A DNA stretch of 15,259 bases from an uncultured Actinomycetes bacterium (GTDB lineage: Bacteria > Actinomycetota > Acidimicrobiia > Acidimicrobiales > RAAP-2), in NCBI GenBank assembly GCA_903893955.1, contig CAITOG010000364.1, forward strand, positions 1-15,259. Reading direction: 5' to 3'. Under the pieces are notes generated by a model. The model did no database searches. It was not told where the DNA came from and saw nothing but the letters and a program-made list of their open reading frames with translations. A program made the translations under genes and the position numbers. This document shows, piece after piece, positions 13,828-15,259 of the stretch (position 1 is its first letter; every line of letters starts with the position of its first letter).

Positions 13828-14754
13828 TCAGTGCACGATCTTGGAGAGCGCCAGCTCGATGATGTCGGTGGCGCCATTGTCCTTGAGCGCCGGGATCAGC
13901 GTGTTGATCTCAGACTTCGCCGCCACGGTCTCGACAGCGAAGCCCGCACCACCCGACAGCTCTGAGACCGTCGGCGAGCGGAGCGACGGAAGCACCGCGA
14001 GGACAGCATCGAGAGAATCCGTGGCCACGTTGAGCTTGACCAGCACCTTCTCGCGGGCTTCGAGCGTGCCCGCCAGCAGCGTCATGATCTGGCCCATGGC
14101 GTGGCGCTTGGAAGGATCCGCTGCGGCTGCAGGGTTGGCGATCAGCTCTGTGCGCGAGGTGAGCAATGTGTGGATGATCTTGAGCCCGGCAGCGCGCAGT
14201 GCGCGGCCTGTCTCGGTGATCTCCACCACGCAGTCGGCGATGTCAGGCACCTTTGCCTCGGTCGCGCCGTAGGATAGCGACACCTCAGCATCGATGCCGC
14301 TGGCAGTGAGCGCCCGTGTCGTGAGCGCTGGGTACTCAGTCGCGACTCGCAGCCGTCCTGTGTGAGCTGCGAGATCCTGGAGCGAGTCGAAGGGCGAGTC
14401 GCCAGCCACGGCCAGGACGACCCTGATCGGGTTCGACGTCGCCTTTGAGTAGCTCAGCTCGCCGAGCGACACGACCTCAGCACCCCGCTCCTCGATCCAG
14501 TCTCGACCCGTGATGCCGAGATCGAAGCGGCCTTCGGCCACGTAGACAGGGATCTCCTGGGGTCGCAGGATCCGCACCTCGCCGACCCTCGGATCGTCGA
14601 TGGATGCCCGGTAGTCGACATCGCTTGAACGATGGACCGTCAGATCAGCGGCAGCGAACAGCTCGAGCGTGGCGCGCTCGAGGGACCCTTTTGGCAGGAC
14701 GAGATTCAGCACTCCCCCATCATTGCCCATCGGACCGAGGACCGATGCGCTCAA
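13828..14754 (-). CDS. hisG: ATP phosphoribosyltransferase, long form
   Basis: First committed step of histidine synthesis: ATP plus PRPP to phosphoribosyl-ATP. About 300 residues, so it is the long HisG with a C-terminal regulatory domain (histidine feedback) that works without HisZ. Motifs are LNLVLPKGSLERATLELF (16-33), EGRFDLGITGRDWIEE (74-89), VATEYPALT (137-145) and SYGATEAKVPDIADCVVEIT (161-180). The last ~85 residues form the ACT-like domain ending LSKIVH. The start is uncertain. TTG 14754 overlaps the ribH stop as TTGA like many junctions here, but ATG 14730 and GTG 14712 are in frame and closer to the family's N-terminus. None has a well-placed ribosome-binding site. hisE, often between ribH and hisG in Actinomycetota, is absent. 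Confidence 0.94.
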   Translation of the reverse strand: MSASVLGPMGNDGGVLNLVLPKGSLERATLELFAAADLTVHRSSDVDYRASIDDPRVGEVRILRPQEIPVYVAEGRFDLGITGRDWIEERGAEVVSLGELSYSKATSNPIRVVLAVAGDSPFDSLQDLAAHTGRLRVATEYPALTTRALTASGIDAEVSLSYGATEAKVPDIADCVVEITETGRALRAAGLKIIHTLLTSRTELIANPAAAADPSKRHAMGQIMTLLAGTLEAREKVLVKLNVATDSLDAVLAVLPSLRSPTVSELSGGAGFAVETVAAKSEINTLIPALKDNGATDIIELALSKIVH

Positions 14755-15227
14755 CCCAGCGGAGGCGTGCGCTGGAGTCGAACGAACTCGACAGCGGTCT
14801 CGAGCGCCTCGGCGCCCTTGTTGCCAGGACCCGCCTCAGAGCGCACCAGCGCCTGCTCGACGGTGTCGGTCGTCAGGACCCCGAAGATCACTGGTCGACC
14901 GGTCGCCAGCGCAACGTCCTGCAGTCCTCTGGCACACTCGCCGGCCACGAAGTCGTAGTGGCCGGTGTCGCCTCGAATGACAGCGCCAAGTGCCACCACC
15001 GCATCGACGCCTGCCCCCTCGAACATGGTCTTGGCCAACAACGGGAGCTCGAAGGCGCCCGGCACCCACGCCACCACAAGGTCCTTGGCGTCGACGCCGA
15101 GCCGATCAGCGGCGTCGAGCACGCCGTCGAGCATCCGCTGGGTTATCCCACCGTTGAACCGTCCGCAGGCCACCCCGATCCTGAGGCCCCGTCCCTCGTG
15201 GGCACCTTCGAGGTTGGCCCCGACCAC
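14751..15227 (-). CDS. ribH: 6,7-dimethyl-8-ribityllumazine synthase
   Basis: Penultimate step of riboflavin synthesis: condenses the ribityl-aminouracil with dihydroxybutanone phosphate to give lumazine, usually as a large oligomeric shell. Length is 158 residues. Motifs are GLRIGVACGRFN (14-25, substrate-binding aromatic), WVPGAFELPLLAK (54-66), GAVIRGDTGHYDFVAGE (81-97, catalytic His90), FGVLTTDT (115-122) and SEAGPGNKGAEA (130-141). GTG 15227 is the only start codon in frame inside the window and gives a family-like N-terminus. The frame is open to the right edge, so a longer form starting beyond 15259 cannot be excluded. Its stop overlaps the putative hisG TTG. Other rib genes are expected to the right but not visible. 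Confidence 0.94.
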   Translation of the reverse strand: MVGANLEGAHEGRGLRIGVACGRFNGGITQRMLDGVLDAADRLGVDAKDLVVAWVPGAFELPLLAKTMFEGAGVDAVVALGAVIRGDTGHYDFVAGECARGLQDVALATGRPVIFGVLTTDTVEQALVRSEAGPGNKGAEALETAVEFVRLQRTPPLG

Positions 15228-15259
15228 GTGGTCGAGCGCGCGAAGTCGCTCAGGGTCGA

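Noticed and set aside
1..15259. Search for CRISPR arrays, tRNA/rRNA genes, insertion sequences, toxin-antitoxin or defence modules
   Set aside because: No direct repeats with spacers, no transposase or integrase motifs, no tRNA-like cloverleaf noticed, and nearly every base is accounted for by core genes. I see no undescribed multi-gene system here.

Overview
This is a GC-rich, gene-dense chromosomal stretch of core housekeeping genes. It probably comes from a high-GC Gram-positive bacterium (Actinomycetota, perhaps the Acidimicrobiia side). The evidence is the gene order infC-rpmI-rplT-tsnR-like methyltransferase-pheS-pheT followed by argC-J-B-D-F-R-G, which I recall from Mycobacterium and, in pieces, from Streptomyces. 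The DUF1844 gene next to infC and the frequent GTG/TTG and leaderless-looking starts fit too. Species cannot be told from the window. I see no rRNA, tRNA, insertion sequence, CRISPR array, phage gene, defence island or natural-product cluster.

Layout. Positions 1-6479 on the minus strand are one arginine biosynthesis operon read right to left: argC, argJ, argB, argD, argF, argR, argG. argG is cut by the window edge. Junctions are 4-base stop/start overlaps or a single-base gap. Upstream of argC (6480-6548) sits a promoter whose -35 and -10 coincide with two tandem ARG-box-like operators. Its predicted start point lies almost on the argC ATG, so the mRNA is probably leaderless. Divergent from it on the plus strand is an EamA/DMT-family membrane transporter (6549-7436), which breaks the usual pheT-argC adjacency and ends 1 base from the end of pheT.

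Positions 7438-13107 on the minus strand are the translation operon: infC (probable AUA start), rpmI, rplT, a TrmH/SpoU-family RNA methyltransferase (no ATG/GTG/TTG start, probable CUG start), pheS (GTG) and pheT (TTG). A divergent intergenic region (13108-13299) separates infC from a plus-strand DUF1844 gene (13300-13620). That gene converges on a small cold-shock-domain-like gene (13617-13826, minus), the two sharing one CTAG palindrome for both stop codons. The small gene is the last of a ribH-hisG-CSD-like cluster whose upstream part lies beyond the right edge.

How the genes work together: argJ recycles the acetyl group (N-acetylornithine plus glutamate to ornithine plus N-acetylglutamate). 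argB, argC and argD convert N-acetylglutamate to N-acetylornithine, argF makes citrulline and argG makes argininosuccinate. ArgR is encoded inside the operon it presumably represses. argH would be expected just beyond the left edge. The pheS/pheT, IF3, L35, L20 and RNA methyltransferase products serve translation. ribH and hisG serve riboflavin and histidine synthesis. Overall this is an ordinary core region. The points worth a second look are non-standard start codons, the promoter/operator architecture and the placement of the transporter.
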